From assembly GCA_947629285.1 (NCBI GenBank), contig CANRDA010000012.1, positions 1-17,671 on the forward strand: a DNA stretch of 17,671 nt, in the 5' to 3' direction. The notes under the pieces are model-generated. The model ran no database searches. It saw only the letters and a program-made list of their open reading frames with translations, and was not told the origin of the DNA. A program made the position numbers and the translations under genes. The stretch is from an uncultured Bacilli bacterium. Its GTDB lineage: Bacteria; Bacillota_I; Bacilli_A; RF39; UBA660. Within the stretch, counting starts at the first letter, position 1. Each line of letters starts with the position of its first letter. Positions 6,860-13,677 of the stretch are shown one piece after another.

Positions 6860-7636
6860 ATGGCTAGTAGAATGGATAGATATAATAATGAAGCTTCTAT
6901 AAGAGGTCGTAGTGATAGAAACAAAAGTCTATATAGACAAATAGAAGACTTGGATAGTTATACAAATATCGAAGGTGTAGCCACTATTGAAAAGACTAAT
7001 GAAATAGATATCTCTAAAGTAAAAGAGATGTTAAAAAATAGAGAGAGTTATAAAAAGCATAAAGAGCTTAGAGGTATAATAAAAGAAGAAGAGAAAAAAG
7101 AAGAACCTACTGTAGAAAAAGTGGAAGAGACAAGAAATTACGACATAAACGATATACTTTCTAAATTAAAAGAAGAAACAAAAGAAGAAAATAAATATAG
7201 AAGTTTAGGTGAAGAACAATTTAAAGTATTAAAAAGTTTAAATAAAAAAGGAAAAGACTATGATATAGAAAAAGAGGAAAAAGAATTAAAAGAGTTAATT
7301 AATACATTAACTGCTACAAAGGCACTCACAAATAATGATGACCCAAATGATGTTGGATTACTTGACGAATTAAAGTCAGATACTATGGTTGGAGATGTAT
7401 CTTCAATTAAAAAAATTATCGAAGAAGAAAAACAAGTCTCAAAACCACAAGAAGAAGAAAAGGAAGAGATAGATAAATCTTTCTATACATCTAGTTTTGG
7501 ATTTACACAAAAAGATTTTGAAGAATTAAAAAGCATGAACCATAATATAAAAAAGAGTAATAAATTTATAATTATATTACTCGTAGTATTAATAGTTTTA
7601 GTTGCTGCGGGTGCTTTATACTTTGTTTTGACATAA
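6860..7636 (+). CDS. Tail-anchored, highly charged protein of unknown function
   Basis: The protein has 258 residues. Residues 1-235 are strongly charged and dominated by Glu and Lys runs, probably disordered or coiled-coil. A single C-terminal membrane helix (236-257, IIIILLVVLIVLVAAGALYFV) ends one residue before the stop. With no N-terminal signal, this predicts a tail-anchored protein with its body in the cytoplasm. Short repeated elements of the form DINDILSKLKEE (95-106), NEIDISKVKEML (47-58) and EEEKELKELINTL (138-150) suggest repeated helices. Translation starts after AGGGTGAT. It has its own promoter and ends in a strong terminator, so it is a single-gene unit. I recognise no family; the domain layout recalls membrane-tethered adaptors, but that is only inference. 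Confidence 0.8.
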   Translation: MASRMDRYNNEASIRGRSDRNKSLYRQIEDLDSYTNIEGVATIEKTNEIDISKVKEMLKNRESYKKHKELRGIIKEEEKKEEPTVEKVEETRNYDINDILSKLKEETKEENKYRSLGEEQFKVLKSLNKKGKDYDIEKEEKELKELINTLTATKALTNNDDPNDVGLLDELKSDTMVGDVSSIKKIIEEEKQVSKPQEEEKEEIDKSFYTSSFGFTQKDFEELKSMNHNIKKSNKFIIILLVVLIVLVAAGALYFVLT

Positions 7637-7665
7637 AAATAAGTAATTGGTGTTACTTATTTTTT
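7635..7665 (+). terminator. Terminator after the tail-anchored protein gene
   Basis: AAAAATAAGTAA (7635-7646) and TTACTTATTTTT (7653-7664) form a 12-bp stem with a 6-nt loop and a T run. The stem begins in the stop codon of the gene. On the other strand it would also end the toxin-antitoxin transcript. Confidence 0.82.
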
Positions 7666-7954
7666 AATTAAACAAATCTGAATGACTTCACGTATTGATT
7701 AATAAAAGCAATAGTTCGTTATCGTTATATTGATAAATTAATAACCAGTCTGGATTTATATGACATTCATTACAGTTTTTATAATGTTTATCATCTATTA
7801 GTTTATGATTTTTATATTTAGGGTCCAGTTCTTCTTTAAGTGCTAATTTATCGATAACATCCAATAGTTCATCAATATTTTTATTCTTTTGAATCTTCTT
7901 TAATGATTTTTTAAATTTTGTAGAAAAAACTACATTGTATTTATACTTAGTCAT
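7664..7954 (-). pseudogene. yafQ: YafQ/RelE-type mRNA interferase toxin, truncated by a TGA
   Basis: YafQ-family toxins cut mRNA in the ribosome and are neutralised by DinJ/RelB-type antitoxins. The open frame (7688-7954, 88 residues) shows the family pattern: FSTKFKKSLKKI near the N-terminus, HKLIDD, then CHINPDWLLIYQY, which carries the His/Asp/Trp active-site region. Where the family has T-G-S-H-S-x-L-F at its end, this gene reads ACG-TGA-AGT-CAT-TCA-GAT-TTG-TTT-AAT-TAA: a stop stands at the glycine position and the rest, S-H-S-D-L-F-N, follows in frame to a TAA at 7664-7666. The lost part includes the histidine equivalent to the E. coli YafQ catalytic His87. The product is therefore probably inactive unless the TGA is read through. 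It overlaps the antitoxin gene by 8 nt. Confidence 0.82.
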
Positions 7955-8237
7955 CTGATAGTAATGCCTTCTTTAAATCTTCTCTATTGCTATATCTTGG
8001 GTATTTTTCTTCATTATTAATCATTTCATTTACTTCGTTTAGTGCTTCTTTTAATTCTTTACTAGGCGTAGGATTTACAACTTCAAAAGGTACTCCATTT
8101 TTCTTAATTACTTGTTTTAAAGTCATATTAATTAATGTTGTCATGTTTAATCCTAGACTTTTTAAAATACTATTTGCTTGTTCTTTATCTTTAGGGTCAA
8201 CGTGTACATTAATAACACCACTTGCTATATTCTCCAT
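7947..8237 (-). CDS. DinJ/RelB-family antitoxin
   Basis: The protein has 96 residues. The N-terminal half is a ribbon-helix-helix DNA-binding domain (GVINVHVDPKDKEQANSIL, then LGLNMTTLINMTLKQVIKK), as in DinJ/RelB antitoxins that repress their own operon. GVPFEV follows as in DinJ proteins, and the acidic, charged C-terminus (about 65-96) should wrap the toxin. I use the ATG at 8237; a GTG at 8249 in the same frame overlaps the ribosome-binding site GAGGG. The stop overlaps the start of the toxin gene (ATGACTAA), the usual coupled arrangement. The antitoxin looks intact although its toxin is truncated. Confidence 0.9.
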   Translation of the reverse strand: MENIASGVINVHVDPKDKEQANSILKSLGLNMTTLINMTLKQVIKKNGVPFEVVNPTPSKELKEALNEVNEMINNEEKYPRYSNREDLKKALLSDD

Positions 8238-8259
8238 ACTATCCCTCACTTTCTATTAT

Positions 8260-8288
8260 ATAGTAGCACATTCTTAACATTTTGTCAA
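8260..8288 (-). promoter_or_regulatory. Sigma-A promoter of the toxin-antitoxin operon
   Basis: On the minus strand a perfect TTGACA (8288-8283) and TACTAT (8265-8260) are separated by 17 bp, with the antitoxin ATG 22 nt further on. It is the strongest-looking -35 for a protein gene in the window. The antitoxin is expected to bind here, but I see no convincing palindromic operator. Confidence 0.75.
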
Positions 8289-8355
8289 TCTATTATATAT
8301 ACGGCATATATCTAATATCTACATTATTATATGCGGTTTTTAAATTATTACTAAT

Positions 8356-8385
8356 AAAAATAAGTAATTATTTTTTACTTATCTT
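8356..8385 (-). terminator. Terminator of the gerA-type operon
   Basis: ATAAGTAA (8360-8367) and TTACTTAT (8375-8382) can pair around a loop that contains the stop codon of the last gene. On the minus strand the hairpin is followed by TTTTTATT. Its stem is the same sequence as that of the terminator at 7635. Confidence 0.65.
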
Positions 8386-9447
8386 TATTTTAATACATAT
8401 AACTGCTATCCATATTATAGTAAATATAGACGCAAATATCGGAATAATATTAGTCATCAATTTATCTAAATAGATATTGTATTTTGATAAGAATATTGTT
8501 CCTATTATAATTAAAATACAAGTTATAAAATATAGTAAATTAGTCTTTTTAAATTTTAATGCACTTTTAACATTATTAGCAATAAAATAAATAACCAAAA
8601 CATTAAAAATAAATATGTCGTATAGCAGTTGCATAACTAAAATACTTTCTATTCTTGAATTAAGACCAAATAAAGTTACATGTTTAAGTACATGAAACTC
8701 AGCGTATTCATACAGTGATGATAATTCATATCCAAATACTGCTAGTGTTTCAAACAATATACCAAATATAGTAATAATAGATAGTATATATGATATTATT
8801 AAATATTTCTTTAACTTAGGATTTTCTATACTATCTTTTGGAATCATAGTAAGTAAAACCATAGGAGCGATATTAAATGCATAAAAGCCATTTAAACCAC
8901 TCGCATAATCTTTTAAAGTTGAAACAAAGAAGGGTTGTAGATTAGATATTTTAAGTGACTGAAGTAATCCTAAAAAACTGATTACTAAGAGTAATATATT
9001 TAGATAAAAAAGTATATTACTAGTCCTAGATACCGTATTAATTCCTTTAGATAAAATATAGTAACTTGCAATAGCAAAAAGGATAGCAATAGCAAGAATA
9101 GGTGTTTTAGTTAAAAACTGACTTTGTATGAAACTGCACAAATTCAAATAGTTTAAAGTACACATTAAGTATGCAAATAAAGATGTAATAGTTATAATAA
9201 CTATGCCTATTTTTCTTTTAAATAGTTTAATAATCTTATCAGGCAAACTAAGAGATGGCTCGTAGTTCATAATATATTCTACAAGTAATATAAATATAAT
9301 ACCAGGAATAACACTTAAAAGAGGTATAATCCAACTATCTTGTTTCATAGAATTTATTAAAGCATTAAAAGTAATACCGATAATAAATGCTCTAGTAATA
9401 AAATAATTTAAGGTTGCTACTTCAAAATTAGTAATCTTTTTTTTCAT
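8368..9447 (-). CDS. gerAB: Germinant receptor B subunit (GerAB-type permease)
   Basis: GerAB proteins are integral inner-membrane proteins of the spore, related to APC-superfamily amino-acid transporters, and form the germinant-binding part of the receptor. The protein has 359 residues, the usual length, and about ten hydrophobic helices along its whole length. The N-terminus (KITNFEVATLNYFITRAFIIG) and VEYIMNYEPSLSLPDKIIKLF (about 56-76) fit the GerAB pattern, which includes the segment before helix 3. Translation starts after GGAGG, and the first 20 nt overlap the C-subunit gene. It is last in an A-C-B order. The germinant cannot be told from sequence. Confidence 0.88.
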   Translation of the reverse strand: MKKKITNFEVATLNYFITRAFIIGITFNALINSMKQDSWIIPLLSVIPGIIFILLVEYIMNYEPSLSLPDKIIKLFKRKIGIVIITITSLFAYLMCTLNYLNLCSFIQSQFLTKTPILAIAILFAIASYYILSKGINTVSRTSNILFYLNILLLVISFLGLLQSLKISNLQPFFVSTLKDYASGLNGFYAFNIAPMVLLTMIPKDSIENPKLKKYLIISYILSIITIFGILFETLAVFGYELSSLYEYAEFHVLKHVTLFGLNSRIESILVMQLLYDIFIFNVLVIYFIANNVKSALKFKKTNLLYFITCILIIIGTIFLSKYNIYLDKLMTNIIPIFASIFTIIWIAVICIKIKISKK

Positions 9448-10621
9448 CGTGTATTTCCTCCAAACTATTTTTAGAAGATACCTTAGTCTTAAGTATCAAT
9501 TTACTATCTATATTAACATCTATTTCAGTAAAAACATCATCCCATTCATTTTTAACACTCTTAAAATACTTAGGATGGTTTTGATAAAATTTAAGTCCAA
9601 ATCCAAATATATCTGATTTATATTTCTTAGCAATACTTAATGCCTCGTTTATATGACTTTTAATCTTATTATTAGATTTCTTTTCTAATTCTTCTATTAC
9701 TTTTGAATCCTCTAAATTAATCTTGCCGCGCACTTCTATTATTCTAGCCTCACCTTCAACACTTATATCAACAGTAGGCTTATCATCTTTAACACTCGTT
9801 TTAATACTGGATTTAAATGATGTCGTATCTACTACTACATATCCATCTTTATAATTTAAAGTTAAATACATCTCACTTATCATATTATTTATAATATTTA
9901 TACCTAGACTCTCATCGTGAGTAGTGAAGTCTACAAGTTTATCATCTTTAAATATAGCAAGATTTCCAATTTTAATATACGCTTTAGGCATACTTGATTC
10001 TAAGTTTTCTTTGTTTTCCCCTTCATCCGGGTCTCCCACAACACTTATAGAGTTTATCGAAGGCTCAATACCATCTCTTAAAAGAATAGATAGTAAATCA
10101 TTAAAACTTGTCCTTGCTATTGTACCTTGAAGATTAGTTGTAAATTTTAGGTTATCTGCTATATTTTGAGATGGGAAACTAGCAAGAGGAGTTAGTATTT
10201 TAAGAGTATTGACTGCTTTAGTATCTTTTGCAATTGCTATATAAAAGTTATTTCTCGCACTAGTATATCTAACAAATAAATCTATAACATTTTCAAGGCC
10301 TTCTTTAGCAATATCTTCTGATACTACAAGTACTGAAAAACTACCTATATAAAGTTCTTTAGGAGATATAAGTCCTATATTCTTTAATGCTTGAAATAGA
10401 GACTCTCCATCTTCTGAATATACTACTATTTGAGACTGTGCGGAGTCGCTGTTATCCCCACTACTTTTAGGTGCGTTTGATATTAAAACACTAACCTCAT
10501 ACTTATCATCTTTTTTATCTATTGCTATTCCTGTAACGATAGAATAGTCATTTAACTCTTTATAGTTCCAACACCCACATAAAGTTAATAGTAAAACTAA
10601 ACTAATTATTATTTTTTTCAT
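9428..10621 (-). CDS. gerAC: Germinant receptor C subunit (GerAC-type lipoprotein)
   Basis: GerAC proteins are lipoproteins on the outer face of the spore inner membrane and are needed for receptor function. The protein has 397 residues. A short signal peptide (MKKIIISLVLLLTLCGC) ends in a lipobox, LCGC, with Cys17 as the lipidated residue; CWNYKELNDYSIVTGIAID is the hallmark start of mature Ger(x)C proteins. Further family features are SPKELYIGSFSVLVVSEDIA (about 86-105) and the C-terminal KYKSDIFGFGLKFYQNHPK (about 333-351). The ATG lies after GGGTGA, 20 nt inside the end of the A-subunit gene. It sits between the A and B genes; the more usual order places it last. Confidence 0.93.
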   Translation of the reverse strand: MKKIIISLVLLLTLCGCWNYKELNDYSIVTGIAIDKKDDKYEVSVLISNAPKSSGDNSDSAQSQIVVYSEDGESLFQALKNIGLISPKELYIGSFSVLVVSEDIAKEGLENVIDLFVRYTSARNNFYIAIAKDTKAVNTLKILTPLASFPSQNIADNLKFTTNLQGTIARTSFNDLLSILLRDGIEPSINSISVVGDPDEGENKENLESSMPKAYIKIGNLAIFKDDKLVDFTTHDESLGINIINNMISEMYLTLNYKDGYVVVDTTSFKSSIKTSVKDDKPTVDISVEGEARIIEVRGKINLEDSKVIEELEKKSNNKIKSHINEALSIAKKYKSDIFGFGLKFYQNHPKYFKSVKNEWDDVFTEIDVNIDSKLILKTKVSSKNSLEEIHDEKKDY

Positions 10622-12071
10622 TTAAGTCACCCATTCTTTTTACATTTTTAGTTAGATAAGTAGGTCTATTTTTAAGATGTTTTCTTGATAATCTAATCAC
10701 ACTATCTTTAAGGCTTCTAACACTTATAGGACTAAATGGAGTAAGGTATGGAGTTCCTAAGCATTCTAGGCTAGATAGTTTAGCAATAAACATGATAAAT
10801 ATAAGCATAAATCCTACGATACCCATAAATGTCGCACCTAGTATAAATAGTATTCTCCATTCTCTAACTGCATCTATGACATCAACATCGTAAAATACTA
10901 GTTCTGATATAGAAGTTGCAGCAACTACTATTATTACGATAGGTGAGACTATTCCAGCCGCAACTGCCGCATCACCTAATATTAACGCACCAACTACATT
11001 CATCGCACTTCCTGAAAATGATGGAGAGTGAATATCTGCCTCTCTTAATACTTCAAATGTAAGAACGAATAATAATACCTCTATTGCAGTAGGGAATGGC
11101 ACACCATCTCTTTGAATTGCGACCGATATTAATAACTGGTCGGGTATTATTTCTGGATTGTATGTCATTAATGCAATATAAAGTGCGGGTGTGATTAAAG
11201 CTATAAAAAAGCAAATTATTCTTATTATTCTTGAAAAAGATATATTAAAAGATTTTTGGTAGTTGTCTTCAGGTGAATGAATAAAATCAGTAAGTACTGC
11301 AGGAAGAATTAATACAAAAGGTGTATTTTCAACAAGTATTACAATTTTACCATTTAGTAGTGATGTACACGCTTGGTCAGGTCTTTCAGTACTTATGACT
11401 TTTGGAAAAACTGACTTTTGATTTTTTTCTATCAACTCTCTTATGTACCCACTATCTATTATTGCGTCTATGTCAATCGCTTTTAAATCGTCAAGTATTC
11501 TTTGAACTTTCCAGTCTGGTACGATATCTTTTATAAATGCAACTGTAACTTTAGTTTTACTTCTCCTTCCAACTTTTACATCTTCATACCACAAATTTGG
11601 GTCCTTAATTCTTTTTCTCATTAGACCAAGATTTTTATTATGGTTTTCAGTAAAACTGTCTTTAGGACCGCGTATAATAGTCTCACTAGTTGATTCAACC
11701 ACACCTCTATCAAGGTTTGCTCTTGTTTCAATTACTATTGCCTTTGTTGAGTTATCTACAACAATTATAGTAAAACCACTGGCTAGGTAGTAAAACATAT
11801 CTTCATAAGTTTCGCATGTCTTCATGTTGCTATTGTAAATACTGTTTTTAACTTGTTCATAAAACGAATCAAATAATTTTTTTCTGTCCAAATTAATAAT
11901 AGCCTTATTTAAAAAGTCACTTATCTTATCGTCACTACTAACACTCTCTAAAAAAATGTATCCAACTCTATAATTCTTTTTTTCTATTATTCTAGTTACG
12001 ATATCACTACTTTTTCCATTCATCGTATTTATAGTTTCAAATATTTTATCTATATTAGTATCTATTTTCAT
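10602..12071 (-). CDS. gerAA: Germinant receptor A subunit (GerAA-type)
   Basis: This is the A subunit of a GerA-type spore germination receptor, in the inner spore membrane. The protein has 489 residues, normal for the family. The large cytoplasmic N-terminal domain (1-240) holds the conserved RGPKDSFTENHNKNLGLMRKR (133-154) and STERPDQACTSLLNGKIVIL (227-246). The membrane domain (about 250-435) has four or five helices with GALILGDAAVAAGIVSPIVIIVV, the most conserved family stretch. A short basic cytoplasmic tail follows. Residues 342-350 read LREADIHSP where many relatives have LREAGxRLP. The start is behind GGGTGAG. It is the first gene of gerAA-gerAC-gerAB. SpoVAF is related, but the adjacent B and C genes argue for a receptor. 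Confidence 0.93.
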   Translation of the reverse strand: MKIDTNIDKIFETINTMNGKSSDIVTRIIEKKNYRVGYIFLESVSSDDKISDFLNKAIINLDRKKLFDSFYEQVKNSIYNSNMKTCETYEDMFYYLASGFTIIVVDNSTKAIVIETRANLDRGVVESTSETIIRGPKDSFTENHNKNLGLMRKRIKDPNLWYEDVKVGRRSKTKVTVAFIKDIVPDWKVQRILDDLKAIDIDAIIDSGYIRELIEKNQKSVFPKVISTERPDQACTSLLNGKIVILVENTPFVLILPAVLTDFIHSPEDNYQKSFNISFSRIIRIICFFIALITPALYIALMTYNPEIIPDQLLISVAIQRDGVPFPTAIEVLLFVLTFEVLREADIHSPSFSGSAMNVVGALILGDAAVAAGIVSPIVIIVVAATSISELVFYDVDVIDAVREWRILFILGATFMGIVGFMLIFIMFIAKLSSLECLGTPYLTPFSPISVRSLKDSVIRLSRKHLKNRPTYLTKNVKRMGDLNEKNNN

Positions 12072-12085
12072 ATACTCACCCTTGT

Positions 12086-12114
12086 TAGTATTGACAGTAT
12101 AAGAAAAAATATGA
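12086..12114 (-). promoter_or_regulatory. Possible sigma-G-like promoter of the gerA-type operon
   Basis: On the minus strand TCATA (12114-12110) and AATACTA (12092-12086) are separated by 17 bp. They are one base each from the forespore sigma-G elements (GMATR and CATNMTA). The -10 stands 14 nt before the start codon. GerA-type operons are sigma-G dependent in Bacillus, which is the main reason to consider it. Confidence 0.35.
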
Positions 12115-12120
12115 AAAAAC

Positions 12121-12149
12121 TTTACTTTAAAATAAAACTATATTATAAT
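12121..12149 (+). promoter_or_regulatory. Sigma-A promoter of ecfA1-ecfA2-ecfT-truA
   Basis: TTTACT (12121-12126) and TATAAT (12144-12149) are separated by 17 bp, the same elements and spacing as the rluB promoter. The -10 is 20 nt before the ATG. Confidence 0.6.
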
Positions 12150-12169
12150 ATAAAATCAAGGTGATACTT

Positions 12170-12910
12170 ATGATTAGTGTGAGCTTAGATTATAAAAACT
12201 TAAAAGGCATTAACCTAGGACTTGAAGAAGGAAAGATATATTCTTTAATGGGACCAAACGGCAGTGGGAAAACCACTCTTTTGAAATGTATATTTGGACT
12301 TTTAAATTATACCGGTAATGTAAGTTTAGATAGTAAAGATATGGGAATTAATCTTGGAATAACTAATTTAAAATGTGAGACTGCATTTAATAATATAATA
12401 GAGCCTTTAGAAAATCTTAATATAGATTCTAGCAAAGCTCATAAAAAAGTTTATGAAATATCAAAGAAATTAGGTATTGAAGATTTACTCTATAAAGATA
12501 TAAATTTACTTTCACACTCACAAAAAATAATAGTATCATTAGCCTGCTCAACAATACACGAACCTAAACTAATACTCTTAGATGGTATATTTGATTCACT
12601 TAATAAGGACTATAAAACAAAAATAATTTCATACTTAAATAATTTGAAAAAAAGTAAAAAATGCACAATAATTTTTACTACGAATAATAGTGAAGATTTA
12701 AGTATATGTGATAACCTAATAATACTAAGTAACGGTAAAATAGTTACTGAGGGTAGTGTTAAAGAATTATTAAATGACGAGAAACTACTAACTAAAAACA
12801 ATATAAAACTTCCATTTTTAATAGATTTGTCACATAAACTTATATCTTATAATCTAATCGATAATTTAGTTGATGATTATGACGATTTGGTGGATTTAAT
12901 ATGGAAATAA
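12170..12910 (+). CDS. ecfA1: ECF-type ABC ATPase A1, catalytic residues lost
   Basis: By position (ecfA1-ecfA2-ecfT-truA, the usual order in Bacillota) this is the first ATPase of an energy-coupling-factor vitamin transporter. The protein has 246 residues. Walker A is intact (GPNGSGKTT, 28-36). The other catalytic motifs are not: the Q-loop region (about 60-72) has no glutamine at the expected place, the signature is LSHSQ (114-118) instead of LSGGQ, Walker B ends LLDG (136-139) with Gly139 for the catalytic Glu, and the switch has Asn172 for His. The frame is uninterrupted. I use the ATG at 12170 after AGGTGAT; a GTG at 12161 is part of that site. It overlaps ecfA2 by 10 nt. Confidence 0.85.
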   Translation: MISVSLDYKNLKGINLGLEEGKIYSLMGPNGSGKTTLLKCIFGLLNYTGNVSLDSKDMGINLGITNLKCETAFNNIIEPLENLNIDSSKAHKKVYEISKKLGIEDLLYKDINLLSHSQKIIVSLACSTIHEPKLILLDGIFDSLNKDYKTKIISYLNNLKKSKKCTIIFTTNNSEDLSICDNLIILSNGKIVTEGSVKELLNDEKLLTKNNIKLPFLIDLSHKLISYNLIDNLVDDYDDLVDLIWK

Positions 12911-13677
12911 AATTAGTTAATATCAATAATAAAAATTTTAAAGATTTAAGTTTAGATATAAAAGAAAATGGTGTATATAGTGTTTTAGGTAGTTATAAGA
13001 GTGCTTTATTTAATTTGATATATGGGTTAAATTTAAATTTTACTGGAGATATAAAAATAGGAAGAAAGAAAATAAACAGTAATTCTAAAAATAAAGAAAT
13101 ATATAATCTTAGAAAAGATATTGCTTATCTATCTTGTGATGATAAAACACTATTTAATATAAATATACTTGAAGATATAAAATATGGACTAGATAAATTA
13201 GATAATAATAGATTATTTGAATTATTAAAATATTTTTCATTAGATGAAGATATACTTAAGAGAAATTATAGTGACTTAAGTTCAGGTGAGAAGAAAAAAA
13301 TACTCATAATAAAAATATTTATGAGTGATAAAAAAATAGTTTTATTAGATGGCGTTACAAATGGTTTAGATAGTAAAAGTATAGAAAATGTAGCAAAACT
13401 TATCAAAAAAGAAAAAAGGAATAGGATAATCTTAATCACATCAAATGATTCTAACTTCCTATTAAGTGTATCAGATAATGTTTTACTACTAGATAGTGGT
13501 TTAATATGTGGTAATAAATATGAAATATTCGATAATGAGGAATTACTAAATAAACTAGGTATGGATATGCCAGATGTTTTAAAGTTTAGAAAAGTAGTAT
13601 TGGATAAAAAGAATATTAAATTAATGTATAGAGATAACATAAACGATTTAATAAAGGATATATATAGAAATGTTTGA
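12901..13677 (+). CDS. ecfA2: ECF-type ABC ATPase A2, degenerate Walker A
   Basis: This is the second ATPase of the ECF module, 258 residues. Walker A is degenerate: GSYKSALFNLIYGL (30-43) lacks three residues of GxxGxGKST, although the following FNLIYGL is family-like. The Q-loop reads AYLSCDDKTLF (75-85), with Ser for Gln. The signature LSSGE (126-130) is intact. Walker B is VLLDG (147-151), with Gly151 for Glu, and the switch has Asn182 for His. These losses complement those of EcfA1: the surviving Walker A of A1 and the surviving signature of A2 would form one composite site in a heterodimer. The gene overlaps ecfA1 by 10 nt and ecfT by 8 nt and ends in TGA. Confidence 0.83.
   Translation: MEIKLVNINNKNFKDLSLDIKENGVYSVLGSYKSALFNLIYGLNLNFTGDIKIGRKKINSNSKNKEIYNLRKDIAYLSCDDKTLFNINILEDIKYGLDKLDNNRLFELLKYFSLDEDILKRNYSDLSSGEKKKILIIKIFMSDKKIVLLDGVTNGLDSKSIENVAKLIKKEKRNRIILITSNDSNFLLSVSDNVLLLDSGLICGNKYEIFDNEELLNKLGMDMPDVLKFRKVVLDKKNIKLMYRDNINDLIKDIYRNV

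Noticed and set aside
7688..7690. Use of TGA as a sense codon (Gly or Trp) genome-wide
   Set aside because: All tryptophans in the other genes are TGG and no long frame contains TGA, while spmB and ecfA2 appear to end in TGA. A recoded genome is not supported; the YafQ TGA is a local event.
8237..8249. GTG at 8249 as the antitoxin start
   Set aside because: It would include the ribosome-binding site GAGGG in the coding region; the ATG at 8237 has normal spacing.
7987..8277. Plus-strand open frame of 96 codons opposite the antitoxin gene
   Set aside because: It is the mirror of a well-recognised RHH antitoxin gene and has no ribosome-binding site or family features.
8289..8355. Operator, small RNA or attachment site between the toxin-antitoxin promoter and the gerAB terminator
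   Set aside because: Only loosely repeated AT-rich words (TTATATA, GCGG) are present; nothing symmetrical or structured enough to call.
12091..12096. TTGACA on the plus strand as a -35 of the ecf operon
   Set aside because: No -10 lies 16-18 bp downstream; TTTACT at 12121 with TATAAT at 12144 fits better.
13266..13640. Minus-strand frame of 124 codons inside ecfA2
   Set aside because: It is a shadow of a clear ABC ATPase gene; its hydrophobic, Ser/Leu-rich product is what an AT-rich antisense frame gives.
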